This document shows positions 43,059 through 54,644 of a stretch of DNA of 64,000 bases, in pieces. Numbering within the stretch: the first letter of the stretch is position 1; the number at the start of each line of letters is the position of its first letter. The stretch comes from Stomoxys calcitrans. Taxonomy: Eukaryota; Arthropoda; Insecta; Diptera; Muscidae. The position numbers and the translations under genes are program-made. The stretch lies in contig NC_081553.1 in assembly GCF_963082655.1 (NCBI RefSeq), positions 211,454,117 to 211,518,116 on the forward strand, read 5' to 3'. Under the pieces are notes generated by a model. It ran no database searches, had not been told where the DNA came from, and was given only the letters and a program-made list of their open reading frames with translations.

Positions 43059-46000
43059 TCACGATACCGATGAGGCAAAAAATTCCTGTAATCGTTGAAC
43101 TGTGCCCCTATCCAATTTGCACAAATCGAAATCAAATGTTTTTGTTGTAATTTCATAACAACCAGTTGCAGCTATCATTTCAACAACGTGCTGCAGATCT
43201 TCATTGTCTTGCAATGTCATTATTTTGTGATGTAACTCCTGCAGCTCACTTAGATAATCTGAGGGCAATGGATGTGATGCCAGTGAATTGGTAGTGGATG
43301 CATTGGCAGTGGCACTAGTCGCATTACCCACCGCCTCAGTCGCACTTAAGGCAGGAGAGTGGGCAGCCGAGGGTGCCACCAACGAAGGAGGTGGAAGTGG
43401 TGCTGCCGCCGCCGTGCTAGAAGGCGATGCTCCAGGCTGTAAAAATGTTGATGTGGCTTCAGAGATGCTTGCCCTGCTGCCCGTATTGCGAAGGGAAGGT
43501 GATTTGGATTTTTCGCGCACCGATTTTGTTTCTTTTTTCATTTGTTTCAGCGGCGGTTCTATAAAAGTATTGGCTGCTTGAGAATTTCGTCGACGCTTTT
43601 TTTCCTTTTCTTCGTCGTTTTTGGATGGTTTATCCGATGAGATCTTCTCCTTAGAAGACTTACTGCTGAACTTCGAGGGAGCATCTTTCACAGGGGGTGG
43701 TGTGGGATTTACAGGCTTTGCTGGTTCTTGTGATGTTGGCTTTTGTGTTTTGGTTATGCTTAAATCCGGAAAACTGCTGTTTGAGCTGTCAGAATGGGTG
43801 ATGATTTGTGGTGGCTTTGACGCATTGCTGTTTGCTGCTTGATTGGAGGCAGGTATTGCGGTTGTTGTGGCGATTCCAGCTGCTGGCGGTTCCATTGGTG
43901 CAGACGATGCACTGTCATTATCGCTTAGGTCAAAATGTGTACTATTTGTCGAAGTCACATTTGGCGCTGTTGGTGCAATGGGAGGCGGAGGAAAAGCTGA
44001 ATTTGAAGAATTTGCCGTTATGCTGTTGGCATTGGGGGTGTTACTGCTGTTGCTGCTTGAGTTGGAAGATGACAACTTAGCTTGTTTGGCTTTGCTTTCG
44101 GACGATGCTTCGGCATCATTCGATTTGTGTTTCAGTTTGTCCTCTTTTGATGACTTATCTTTGGATTTTTTCTCTTTATTTTTGGATGATTTCGATGACG
44201 AGCTGCTTGTTGTAGTCGAAGAAGTTGTTGAAGAAGGTGTGGTATTGATACCAGTTGAATCTTCGGCACTGTTGATACGAGGACTATTGACGGGCACTGT
44301 TGCTAGCGATATGCTGCCTGACGATGATGAGAGATTCAATTGCTGCAGTGGATTTGGGGCTGAAAAGTTTTCCAAATTCTTCTCCTCCACCACCTTCTCT
44401 TTTACTTCCTTATCCCTCTTGTTATCCTTCTCTTTGTCCTTTTCTCGATCTTTGTCTTTATCTTTATCACGATCCTTGTCTCTTTCGCGATCTTTATCCT
44501 TGTCCTTGTTTTTTTCCTTCTTTTTATGCTTATGCGACCGCTTGTCTTTCTCAGGTGGCGGAGCTGACGTTGAAGAAACAGTGCTAGAAGATACCTTTTT
44601 ATCATTTGTTGCCGGCGCTGCAGGAATGCTTGTAGGCGCCAATGAAGTCGTCAACGCTGTGATATTTCCCGCAGTCTTTTCCGCAATCTTCCCAACTTCT
44701 GGCTTTGTCGACTTCTCAAGCTTCTTTGACACATCCTGTTGTAAGGCTGGGTTTATGTTATTTTTTGAATGTTTGTTGTCAGCTACTGGGGCTGGTGCAT
44801 TGGCAATGGAATTTGAGTTTCCATTGTTTGTGGGTTGCACTTGCTTTTGCTCATCTTTTGGTGGAGCGATTATTTTGGAGGATGATTCCGAAACCTTTTG
44901 TTTCTCTTTTTCTTCGTGCCGTCGCTCCTTGTCTTTGTCTTTGTCCTTCTCTTTATCTTTATCTTTATCCTTGTCTTTTTTTTCCTTTTTCGACTTCTTG
45001 CCACTTGACGAAGAAGAGGATTCTTTTGTTTTCGACTCTTTGGAGGATGAATCTTTAGAAGATTTGGATGATGGTTTAATATCGTCCAACTTTCCACTTT
45101 GCGAAGATGATGGACGAGCCGTTGCATTTAAATTATTTGAAGATGCTGCAGTGGCAGTTGTTGCTGCTGCCATCACAGGCCCAGATTTTTGAGGACTAAG
45201 TTCCCTGGGAACCTTGGGACTTGAAGGTTTCTTGTTATTGCTATTTGCAAGGTTTACATTGCTCCCTGTTGATGATGATGTTTTTTCTCTATCACGATCC
45301 CGATCTTTGTCACGATTTTTATCCTTCTTTGATTTTTCTTCGCCTTTATCCCTTTTATCATGCTTACCCTCGGATTTCTTCGAATCACTTCGGCCATCTT
45401 TGTGAGGACTTGTTCCAGATTGTTTGTGATGTTTCTCCTTTCTTTCGGAACGCTCTTTAGATCTTTCTGAAGTTGATTTCTCTTTATCTTTCGATTTTTC
45501 TTTAGCAGTGGAGGGTAAACTAATGCCAGCGTTCGAAGCTTGCTGTGAAACTTTATTCTCTGGCGAATGCTTCGTGTTGGCTCCCAAAGCATATGAACTG
45601 CCCACAGCTACCGTACCTGTTGCACCACTTGCTGCTTTACTGGATGACGCTTTTGTTATGGGGGGACCAAAGAGGTCAGCGAACGCATCCAGTTTCGATT
45701 CATCGGGAGGCCGATTCTTGTGTTTCTTTTCAGCAGACATACTTTTGTGCATTTCCCCAGGGAGATTTGTTACCGTCGGTACTGAGCTATTCTGCATTGG
45801 ATTCGACGAAACTACTCCGGAAACCGGAACGCCGCCACCTCTTAAAAGTTTCTGGCGAAATTCCTCCGATGGATTTTCGAAAATGTGTTTTTTCACCTCA
45901 AAAGAATGCGTGGGCGGACCAGTTTGTTGTAGAAACAAATCATATTGATATAATACCCTTTTCGGCTCATCCCGGTTGCGAAAGAAGATCTCTACTAAGA

Positions 46001-46313
46001 CTGTAAAACCTGCATAACCAGACTCTTGAATTTGATATGGTGGATCTTTGCACACTGCAATGGGTAGAAGAATAAAATCGAACATTAATAATTTATTTTT
46101 CACTTTTTTTAAAGGCAGCCGCCACTTACCTCTTTTGGGTTTTGGGAATGAATCGTGCAAGACAAAAACTATTTTCTCAACGAAAGCACTAATGTCGCCC
46201 TGTTGACTACCCTTGACGTACAGCTCCCAATCATGAGTAAAGCCTTCAACGGTCTTCTTACTCCTCAGCCTAGAGGTATGGCCTATTACGAATTCCACTT
46301 TAACCGCCATCAT
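43059..46313 (-). CDS. ear: ENL/AF9-related YEATS-domain protein (ear), two coding exons
   Basis: Exons 46130-46313 and 43059-46054; the 75-bp intron (GTAAGT...TTGCAG) splits after KPKR. The product is 1,059 aa. An in-frame TAA five codons upstream supports the ATG at 46313. The N-terminal YEATS domain (about 1-140) keeps the acyl-lysine cage residues: F25, H53, S55, F56, G74 and Y75 by alignment to AF9. A very long Lys/Ser/Asp/Glu-rich middle follows (KDKDKDREKDKEKD-type tracts). The C-terminal ANC1-homology domain (DYLSELQELHHKIMTLQDNE to the end) in AF9/ENL binds AF4, DOT1L and BRD4-type partners. By family it is a nuclear chromatin reader in super elongation complex biology. The long frame on the opposite strand (43843-45192) is a shadow of the charged repeats. 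Confidence 0.95.
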   Translation of the reverse strand: MMAVKVEFVIGHTSRLRSKKTVEGFTHDWELYVKGSQQGDISAFVEKIVFVLHDSFPKPKRGKWRLPLKKVKNKLLMFDFILLPIAVCKDPPYQIQESGYAGFTVLVEIFFRNRDEPKRVLYQYDLFLQQTGPPTHSFEVKKHIFENPSEEFRQKLLRGGGVPVSGVVSSNPMQNSSVPTVTNLPGEMHKSMSAEKKHKNRPPDESKLDAFADLFGPPITKASSSKAASGATGTVAVGSSYALGANTKHSPENKVSQQASNAGISLPSTAKEKSKDKEKSTSERSKERSERKEKHHKQSGTSPHKDGRSDSKKSEGKHDKRDKGEEKSKKDKNRDKDRDRDREKTSSSTGSNVNLANSNNKKPSSPKVPRELSPQKSGPVMAAATTATAASSNNLNATARPSSSQSGKLDDIKPSSKSSKDSSSKESKTKESSSSSSGKKSKKEKKDKDKDKDKEKDKDKDKERRHEEKEKQKVSESSSKIIAPPKDEQKQVQPTNNGNSNSIANAPAPVADNKHSKNNINPALQQDVSKKLEKSTKPEVGKIAEKTAGNITALTTSLAPTSIPAAPATNDKKVSSSTVSSTSAPPPEKDKRSHKHKKKEKNKDKDKDRERDKDRDKDKDKDREKDKEKDNKRDKEVKEKVVEEKNLENFSAPNPLQQLNLSSSSGSISLATVPVNSPRINSAEDSTGINTTPSSTTSSTTTSSSSSKSSKNKEKKSKDKSSKEDKLKHKSNDAEASSESKAKQAKLSSSNSSSNSSNTPNANSITANSSNSAFPPPPIAPTAPNVTSTNSTHFDLSDNDSASSAPMEPPAAGIATTTAIPASNQAANSNASKPPQIITHSDSSNSSFPDLSITKTQKPTSQEPAKPVNPTPPPVKDAPSKFSSKSSKEKISSDKPSKNDEEKEKKRRRNSQAANTFIEPPLKQMKKETKSVREKSKSPSLRNTGSRASISEATSTFLQPGASPSSTAAAAPLPPPSLVAPSAAHSPALSATEAVGNATSATANASTTNSLASHPLPSDYLSELQELHHKIMTLQDNEDLQHVVEMIAATGCYEITTKTFDFDLCKLDRGTVQRLQEFFASSVS
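46055..46129 (-). other. ear intron, 75 bp, in-frame and stop-free
   Basis: Donor GTAAGT, acceptor CATTGCAG. It has 25 whole codons and no stop (GKWRLPLKKVKNKLLMFDFI...). Retention would insert 25 residues in the YEATS domain between KPKR and VCKDPPY, which are adjacent in all family members I know. Confidence 0.85.
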
Positions 46314-48016
46314 TGCCCTATTATTTTACGGGTAAACACCGTCCCAGTCAAACGACCTCAGCTGAAATATGCAAAACAAAAAAAAAAACAGACAGGCGCG
46401 CGGGGGTACACAAATTATCATCATCATCATGCACACAACATCAATCAATGCGCTGGAATAAGCACAAGTGTAAAAAAAAGAGAGGGAAAAGTGGGGGATA
46501 GGCACCGCGAAGAGAATATCCTCTACCCATTGGCTGGCCCAATATGTGTTGGATCACTTTCGCAAATTTGGAGTAGTCAAAAATAGAATACTATGAAAAA
46601 ACGTAAATAATTGACATTATTGATTTATTTTGAACGCTTCAAATAAGATTTTTTAAACTTTCTTTTCTTCAACTTTGAGGTACATTTCCACTGACACTCC
46701 ACACACCCGCTCACCCCTCACAATATTTTTTTTTTTACACTTTGATTTCCTAATTGTTTTCAATTAGAAAATGACATATGTTATCCTCACTTTAATTGCT
46801 GCTTGATAAATTGTCTACTCTTTCACTTTATATATCGTTCTGACTGCTTTAGTCCTTTATAAACTTGTATTTTAGGAATTAGTTCTTCGGCAATATGTTT
46901 TTCCATTTCATTTTTCCATTATTAATTTCACATCCATCTACTAGAGATCAGACTTTCGACTAATCGGTTAATCGACTTTTTGTGTGAGAAAGTCGATAAG
47001 AAATCGAATGAAAGAATCGAACTTTCGATAATACCGTTGATGGCAGCAGCACAAGGTGACACAACATTTTGCTTCATTACTTTATACTCTTTTTAGAAAG
47101 GACAAAGATGCATTTTATTTTAGATCTATATAGCACAGATGTTGAATATATGTGGCTATATTATGCGATTTATGACTTTACCTTGTTCACAGTTCTTTTA
47201 AAATGTCCTTTTTGTTTGGTTGGTTTGGACCAAGGTCATGAAACGATAATTTAAAACTGGTGTTTTTGAAGCTTTTTAAATTTGTTTAATTTTGAAAACT
47301 CCAATATTGTGAACACCGCCGGTGTTATTTTTCATGTAAATTAAAATTTTAACAATTACAAATGACTTTCTTATGACGATTTGACATATCGGATCAAAGA
47401 GAACATCTTTTTAAGATTTTAGAAAACATCACAGCTGTGTTATCAAGCCTTTGCTATTTAGATTTACTGCAAAATCAAAATAAAAACAAAAAAATTGTAC
47501 TCAGCTGTTCGCATGACATCTCCTTATAAGTGCATCCTGTTAAAAAACTCAGGGTAGTTTCGTTGGGGGTAGATTTTTGTTGTTGTGCTAATGACACTCC
47601 TCTTAATTGTACCATGATTTGACATTTAGATTTATTGCAAAATCAAAACAATAATAAAAAAATTGTACCCGTGATCTCACCTTATAAATGCATCCAGCAT
47701 ACTTCCTGGAAAAATCCTTCCAGCAAAAATTTGCAGCTCTCAATTTCACCTACTTTGGCAAATGAAGTAGGTGAATGACTTCTAGTAAAAACTTGTGCAT
47801 ATCTTCACTATGGCTTTGGCAGTTTGACTCTAGTTGATTTCAAATTCCACCATTTAGTCACCAAAAATCGACTTCGACTTTTGGTGGTTTGTTTATGGTA
47901 AATAACCATGCTTTAATAGAACACATTACATTTCCACATTTCGTACAAAGTTAAACTTAAACTGTTGAACTGTTGGTTTATTATAAATTTGTTAACACAA
48001 ATACTATAGTTTTACA
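46314..48016. other. Intergenic region between ear and Dis3
   Basis: Both genes start outward from this 1.7-kb gap, so both promoters lie here. I see no clear TATA box. Near ear it is A- and CT-rich. Around 46970-47035 there is a cluster of TCGA/TCGAT motifs in both orientations (gactttcgactaatcggtta). 47540-47640 and 47690-47800 are dispersed-repeat copies. Exact start sites cannot be seen. Confidence 0.4.
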
Positions 48017-51000
48017 ATGCAAACAATACGAGAGTTTACTCGGAAAACTAAAAGGGGCAACATATTAAAAGTAACCAATCCCAAAGTGAAAGTAAATTTC
48101 ATATTAATATTTGAGTCTTCTTCATTCCATTAGATTGTCCGTGAGCATTATTTGCGTATTGACTTGGGATGCGGCTCCGATATATGTCACCGTTGCCAGC
48201 AAGAGGAGGATGGTATTCCACTCCGTAGTGATCGCATGAATCGTAGTAGCCTTTTTGATTTCCCTCACTATGTTGTGCTTGATACTAATGTGGTACTGCA
48301 GCAGATCGATGTTCTGGAGGAAGATGCTATACGCAATGTTATAGTTCTGTCAACCGTCATGCAAGAAGTAAAACATTGCAGCACTGTGATCTATAAAAGG
48401 TTTCACGAAGTTGTCCAGCATAAACCACGTGGTTTCTTTGTGTTTGTCAATGAACATCACAAGTAAGTGAAGTAATATATTCCTAATCCTAAGTCATGCG
48501 AAGTGAAAACCGAATGCTTAAGCTTTTCATTTCATTAAATATTATTTTGTCCTCTACAGGGACACCTATGTTGAGAGGAAACCTGGTGAAACTTCCAATG
48601 ACCGCAATGATCGTGCTATACGTTTTGCCACCTCATGGTACGATGGCCATATTTTGGATGTGCAACAATCATCAACGAAAAAGCTGAAAGATAAGCAAAT
48701 GACAAGAGTAGTATTAATCACTGATGATGCTGCTAACAAAGAAATGGCCGAAAAAGAAGGTATCCTAGTAGCCACAGCTGAGGAATACATTAAATCCCTT
48801 ATTGACTATCCCTTGTTAATTGACAAGTATGCTCGTAAGGATATTGAAAAGGATCGTGATTCACAAATGCCTATGTTCCCGGTGCATTTAAGTATGAATG
48901 AAATCATCGAAGGTGTACGAAATCAAAGACTTTTACAAGGCCAATTTCAAGCATCCAGGGAAAATTATCTAGAAGGTTCCGTCTTCATAGAGGGATATGA
49001 AAATCCAGTAAGTCAAGAAATATTACATTATAAAGATTTATCTGAAGCTATAAAAAGCTTTATATTCTTAATAGATACTCTTACAAGGCCGAGAGTCTTT
49101 AAATCGAGCAGTAGATGGTGATCTGGTGGCTATTGAATTATTTCCGGAATCCAAGTGGTCGGCACCTAGTGAAATTGTTTTGGAGGAAGCTGAAACTATT
49201 GATGTGGGAGAAGAGGCCGAAAATGAACAACCCGAAGATATCTTGGCCGTTGCTGCATTAAAAGCTGCAGCTGGCAATGAAAAACGTCCTACTGGCAAAG
49301 TTGTGGGCATAATCAGACGTAAACGTCGCCAATATTGCGGAATATTGCAGCCGGCACAATTACAGGGTGCAACGAAGCATATATTCATACCAGCGGACCG
49401 TAAAATACCTCGTGTACGCATTGAAACCAGACAAGCTGATAAGCTACAAAATCAGCGCATCATAGTTGCCATTGATACCTGGCCACGTTCCTCTAGATAT
49501 CCGCATGGCCACTTTGTGCGCTCACTGGGAGCTTTGGGTGATGTGGAGACTGAGAATGAGGTCATTCTGTTGGAACACGATGTGCCACATAGCAAATTCT
49601 CGGAAGAAGTTCTAAGTTTCTTACCCAAAATGCCTTGGACTATAACGCCCGATGTCAGTATTTAAAAGTTTTTGTTTTTCCAATTATTGAAAATGAAAAT
49701 ATGTATATTTTTTAGGATTATGCTGCACGTGTCGATTTAAGAGATATTGACATTTGTTCTGTCGATCCACCTGGTTGCACAGATATTGATGATGCCTTAC
49801 ATTGTCGTGATTTACCCAACGGCAATTTGGAGGTGGGAGTTCATATAGCCGATGTTAGTCATTTTATTCGTCCCGGCAATGCTTTGGATAAAGAGGCTGC
49901 ATCTCGCGGCACTACTGTCTATTTGGTTGGCAAGCGCATAGATATGGTACCAGAACTGCTAAGCTCAAATCTTTGCTCCTTGCTAGGGGGTGTGGAAAGA
50001 TTTGCCTTTTCCTGCATTTGGGAAATGGATCATGAGGCGAATATAATTAGCAAAAAATTCCATAAGAGTGTCATTAAATCCAAATCAGCTATGACATATG
50101 AAATGGCACAAATCATCATAGATGATAAAACGCAGAACAATGCAATAGCAAGATCTTTGCGCAATTTAAATAAGTTGGCAAAGATATTAAAAAAGCGGAG
50201 AATGGACAATGGGTTGGTAACAATGACTTGCATAAATCACTTTTTTTTTTTAATAACCCATTCTATTTCCTAGAGCTTTGGTTTTGGCTTCTCCTGAAAT
50301 ACGTTTCCAGGTGGACAGTGAGACTCATGAGCCCTTGGAGGTAGAAGCAAAACAAATGCGTGATACCAACTCAATGGTAGAGGAATTCATGTTGCTGGCC
50401 AATATAACAGTGGCCGAACATATTGCCAATGAATTTCCCGAATGTGCTATGCTGAGAAGACATCCAAGGCCAGCACCTAGCAATTTTGAGCCGCTTATAA
50501 AAGCCGCCCGTCATCAAAACTTTGAAATTTGTTGCGATACTGGATTAGAGTTTTCCAAGTCATTGGATTTGTGTGTTAAACCGGACAATCCATACTTTAA
50601 TACAATGATACGTATTCTGGCTACTCGTTGCATGATGCAGGCCTTGTACTTTATAAGCGGTACATTGCAAAAGGATCAATTTGAACATTACGGTTTGGCT
50701 GCTTCCATATATACGCATTTTACTTCACCCATCAGAAGGTAAGAGGTAACATTTTTTAAAATGCGAAAATAATAAAAAACGTTCTTGCATTTTTAGATAC
50801 TCTGACATTATTGTACATCGTTTACTGGCTGCTTCTATAGGTGCTGATAGCACTTATGCACAATTGCTGGATAAAAATGCCAATGCAGAATTATGTCACA
50901 ACCTAAACTACCGTCACAAAATGGCTCAATATGCCGGCAGAGCTTCAGTGGCTCTTAATACTCATCTGTTCTTTAAGGGCAAGGTGCAGGATGAGGAGGG

Positions 51001-51520
51001 GTATGTTCAAATGAAATCATATTTTCCCTAACGTTCTAATTTTATTCCTTCTACAATCCCTTTCACAGTTATGTTCTATTTGTGCGCAAAAATGCTTTAC
51101 AAGTTCTTATACCCAAATTTGGTTTGGAAGGCACCATATTCTTGAATGCTTTAAAAGAGGACCAGAAGAAATCCCCAAATGGTGTTGTCTTTACATTTAA
51201 TGAAGAGGTTTAGTGGATACATTCTTCTATTCTATGCATTTTTATTACTTAGTTTTCTCTTTGCTTTGTAGGATTATACTCAACGTTGTGGTGATGTTGT
51301 TTTCCATGCTTTTGATCCTGTTACCGTTCGTTTGAGTTTAGACTCGTCCAATGTTCAACATGAAAAATTAGTGTTTCAATTGGTAAAACCTTACATCAAA
51401 GGTTTTAGTGTTGAAGAGAATACGAATGATGACAAGAATACTTTAGTCGATGTCGAGATGGCAACTGCAGCTCCTCCGCAAAAGAAAATGAAAAAATCAA
51501 AACAAAATAAGAATAAATAA
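48017..51520 (+). CDS. Dis3: Exosome ribonuclease Dis3/Rrp44, nine exons
   Basis: Exons 48017-48070, 48134-48462, 48560-49007, 49075-49653, 49716-50212, 50274-50738, 50797-51000, 51069-51207 and 51272-51520 total 2,964 nt, exactly 987 codons plus stop. Order of parts: CR3 cysteines C31, C36, C39; PIN endonuclease with [10 protein letters not shown] (D68); cold-shock domains; RNB exonuclease with [14 protein letters not shown] (D487, D493, D495, D496), [24 protein letters not shown] and [20 protein letters not shown]; then S1; then a Lys-rich nuclear-type tail. It degrades RNA 3'-5' and cuts endonucleolytically as the catalytic subunit of the exosome. All key residues are present and all phases match. 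The exon 4 and 5 donors (gtcagt, gttggt) are non-consensus but forced by conservation. The ATG gives [20 protein letters not shown], the expected N-terminus. Confidence 0.96.
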
Positions 51521-51593
51521 CAACAAGAACACCATACCTATGTATTTATATAACTGGTGTAGGCGCCATCGTTGGGGTGGGTGGATCTAGGTT

Positions 51594-51952
51594 AGAGCTG
51601 GCCTAATATAGATGGCAATATCGATATTTTATATTTTGTCTGATTATCGATTGTTATTTTTCCTATCGCTAGTGTCGGCAAAGTTCAATATTTCGTAAAA
51701 TTGAACAAAAATAAGAGATCAGACACTGAATGTATCCTGTAAGAAACATTGCGCCAATAGAGGGCGCAATTTTCATCGGATTGGGCTCACATTTTTTTAC
51801 AATGATTTCTCTCATGACTTAAAACTGATTGGTTTTTTTTCTTCTTTGATTCTCATTTTGTTTGAAATATAGGTGATGAGAAATTGACGATAGTATCGAT
51901 ATTTATTTTTAGAAATATCGAATGTTGGGATTATCAATAGTTTGCCAGCTCC
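51594..51952. mobile_element. hAT-like MITE, copy 3
   Basis: Begins agagctggcctaatatagat and ends tagtttgccagctcc. Shares 'agggcgcaattttcatcgga', 'tctctcatgactta' and ATCGAT-rich ends with 14941-15352. It sits 70 bp past the Dis3 stop, so it could be in or next to the 3'UTR. Confidence 0.65.
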
Positions 51953-51954
51953 AC

Positions 51955-53598
51955 TAGGATGAGAGCCATTTGTTGTATCCGTGGTCTCCGAGCCGATGGA
52001 TAGCCATCACAATACCGTGGACAATGTTACGAATGTCATCCGTGGCGCAAAGTCTTACAAAGCTTTGGGACCCGTCTGAATCTCTACATTAATGCTGAAG
52101 AATCTGGATCTACCTGCAGTCGAGAACCTTAGAACTCTCGTCAAACTTTGTCAAACACTTATAGTACCCGATGTCTGGAAGATGGGCAGAGTTATCCCTC
52201 TACTGAAGCCTGGAAAATATCTAAGTAAGATGGAGTCGTACAGATCGATCTCCCTTCTCTCAACCAAGGCGTCGCCAAGATGCTTGAGGATCTTCTCTTC
52301 CCGAGTCTCGTAAGAGAATTTCCATTCGCCGAGCATTAGCATTGTTTTCGAAAACTACATAGCACAACTGCTTTGCTTGCCATCACCGCTCACATTTGCT
52401 GTGGCTTCAATCAGTCCAGGCCCTGTGATTGGACTGTCCTCGTGACACTGGACCTATCCAAGGCATTCGACCCGGTCAGCCATGCCAAAATTTTTGAGGA
52501 AATCGCCAACACGTCTCGCCAGCCAGACCTGAAACGTTGGGTCGTGAATTATCTGTGGGTCACCAGTCATTTGTGGAATTTAGGGATAAGAAGTCGAACC
52601 CCCGTAGAGTAAAACAGGAAATTCCCCAAGACGGGGTGATATCTCTGGCACTGTTTAACCTCTACCTATCCTCCATTCCAACCCCTCCAGACGACATAAA
52701 GATCGTATCATATGCGGATGATTGTACGATAATGACATGAGGCCCCCCACTCATTGCAGACATCTGCGATAGTTTGAACTGCAAGAAATCTGAAGATATC
52801 TGCCACCAAATCTTCAGCCACAATGTTAACTACAAATACGCGTGAGGTGAATGTCGAGCTGACTATGATGGTGGATGGAGAAATGATTCCTACCATCAAT
52901 TGTCCCAAAATACTTGGCGTCACATTTGACAACTCTTACACATTCTCCACATATGCCGCAGAATTTTGCGATAAAGCCAAAGGTAGAAACAAGGTCCTTA
53001 AGTCACTTGCCGGCAGCACTTGGGATGAAGACAATGAAACCTAGTTGACCACGTACAAAGCAATTGTCCGGTCTGTGGTAAGTTATGTAGCGCCAGTGTG
53101 GTCTCGTCGGCTCTGTGACACGCAGTGGAATAATATTCAGATCTGTCAGAATGCCGCCCTCCGAAATGAGACGGGCTGTCTCCTCAGTTCTCATGTGGAC
53201 CACCTCCATCAGGAGACAAAGATCCTACCAGTGCGAAGACATAACTATATGGTGTCTAAGCAATACGTTTTGGGCAGAGACCAACCAAATCATCATCTTG
53301 TGTATAGGTATCCATCGCCCGGAAGTCTTTAGGTAGATTCACATGATCTATTCATATGACCCAGCCACCTCAACTCCTACAGAGCAAGGATTGATGCCAA
53401 CGTGCATCAATCGAGACGTATGTCTCGATTGTGACCAGAAGACCATATGATATACGTTACCTGTTTAACAGTCCAGCCAGACCCAGATCCCTCTGGACGC
53501 ACCCCATCTTAGTCGCAGAGCTCCTGTATCTTGACACTCAACAGAATCAAGCAGACGAAAGATAGAACACAACCAACTGCCGCAACAACAACTTAGGG
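51955..53598 (+). pseudogene. Jockey-like LINE ORF2 relic, copy 3
   Basis: 5'-truncated in the RT N-terminal region. Contains VIPLLKPGKYLSKMESYRSI, VLVTLDLSKAFDPVSHAKIF, QEIPQDGVISLALFNLYLSS and SYADDCTIMT (catalytic block intact), then LGVTFDNSYTF and the thumb. The C-terminal end is at 53390-53560 and the tail is gccgcaacaacaactta. A deletion near 52770 and several stops inactivate it. Confidence 0.8.
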
Positions 53599-54205
53599 CG
53601 CGTGCAAAGCAATTGGCCGGTCTGTGGTAAGTTATTCAGCCCCATTATGGTCTTGTCAGCTATATCGAACTGCGATGGCTGTCTTCTCAGATCTCAAGTG
53701 GACCACCTCTATCAGCAGACAAAGATTCTACCCGTGCGAAGATGCTACCCATGCTGTTTAAGCAAAACATTTTTGGATGTTATCGCATGGATCATCCAAA
53801 TCATCATCTTGTGGATAGGTATCCACTGCCCAGAAGCCTTAAGGTGGATCTTCATGATCTAAAGCGTGATGTTCAGCGCTACAAGAGAGAATCTCTAGAT
53901 CAAGCGGCATATCAATTGGGTCTAGACAGCGTTCATGCAGACACGTTAGCAGATGAGGTGAATAAGTACCGGGTGGATGTGGTCCTTGGGGAACGACCGC
54001 ATCCCATTGCATCTGAAAAAATTGACCTCCCTCGGCAAACCAAAGTAGTACTGGCTCAATTTCAAACCTGCAGATGCAGCTGCCTCAACTCCTACAGAGC
54101 AAGGATTGATGCCAACGTGCAGGATGTGTATACCGGTCTGGATATTCAATAGAACCAAGCTGACGAAAGATAGAACACAAGGCACTGCTACAACAACAAC
54201 AACCT
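53599..54205 (+). pseudogene. Second 5'-truncated Jockey-like copy stacked on the first
   Basis: Directly after the (CAA)n tail the element resumes at its thumb region (gcaaagcaattggccggtct). It continues through VDLHDLKRDVQRYKRESLDQ, RPHPIASEKIDLPRQTKVVL and CSCLNSYRARIDANVQDVYT to gatagaacacaaggcactgc and (CAA)n. Part of the C-terminal zinc finger is deleted. Confidence 0.75.
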
Positions 54206-54460
54206 CAGATTCCAGTTACCCTGGAATACATAAGGTAGCCCCCCATCTAGCAAACTCGCCTGCTCTACATTGCATTTGGAACAGTTCAGGTCTGGATATT
54301 CAATAGAACCAAGCAGACGAAAGATAGAACAAAAGACACTGCTGCGACAACAACAACAACCCTCAGGTTCCAGTTACCCTAGATGCATAAGGTAGCCCCC
54401 ATCTAGCAAACTCGTCTGCTCCACATTGCATTTGTAACAGTTCAGCTATCTCGTTGAGAG
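54125..54460 (+). repeat. Tandem duplication of the LINE 3' end
   Basis: The unit 'tctggatattcaatagaacc' ... 'gatagaac' ... (CAA)n ... 'ccagttaccct' ... 'aaggtagcccc' occurs twice with a ~185-bp period (tails at about 54190-54205 and 54340-54360). Confidence 0.65.
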
Positions 54461-54514
54461 ATGTGTTCAAAGTTTCAACTCAATATTTCTATTTTTAAAG
54501 GGTCGGAAATGCAT

Positions 54515-54640
54515 ATTTCAGTTTGTTGTTGTTGTTGTTGTAGCAGTGTGTTGTACACTGAGGCGGCAGCCCTTGCCGATGGAGAACTCCATCGGTTCAA
54601 TCTGGTACGTACAACCGGCTGCCATGGGATTGTTTGTTTG
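54515..54640 (-). mobile_element. Short dispersed segment with (CAA)n end
   Basis: gttgttgttgttgttgtagc ... tacaaccggctgccatggga: near-identical to 21745-21862, inverse of 14365-14480. Confidence 0.55.
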
Positions 54641-54644
54641 TTCA

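Noticed and set aside
43843..45192. 449-codon open frame on the + strand inside ear
   Set aside because: It is the antisense of the Lys/Ser/Asp/Glu-rich tracts of ear, giving a Leu/Ser/Phe-rich translation with no domain. ear on the other strand has clear YEATS and C-terminal domains.
46314..48016. Compact bidirectional ear/Dis3 promoter
   Set aside because: The start codons are 1.7 kb apart with repeat insertions between them, so a shared core promoter is not supported by the sequence.
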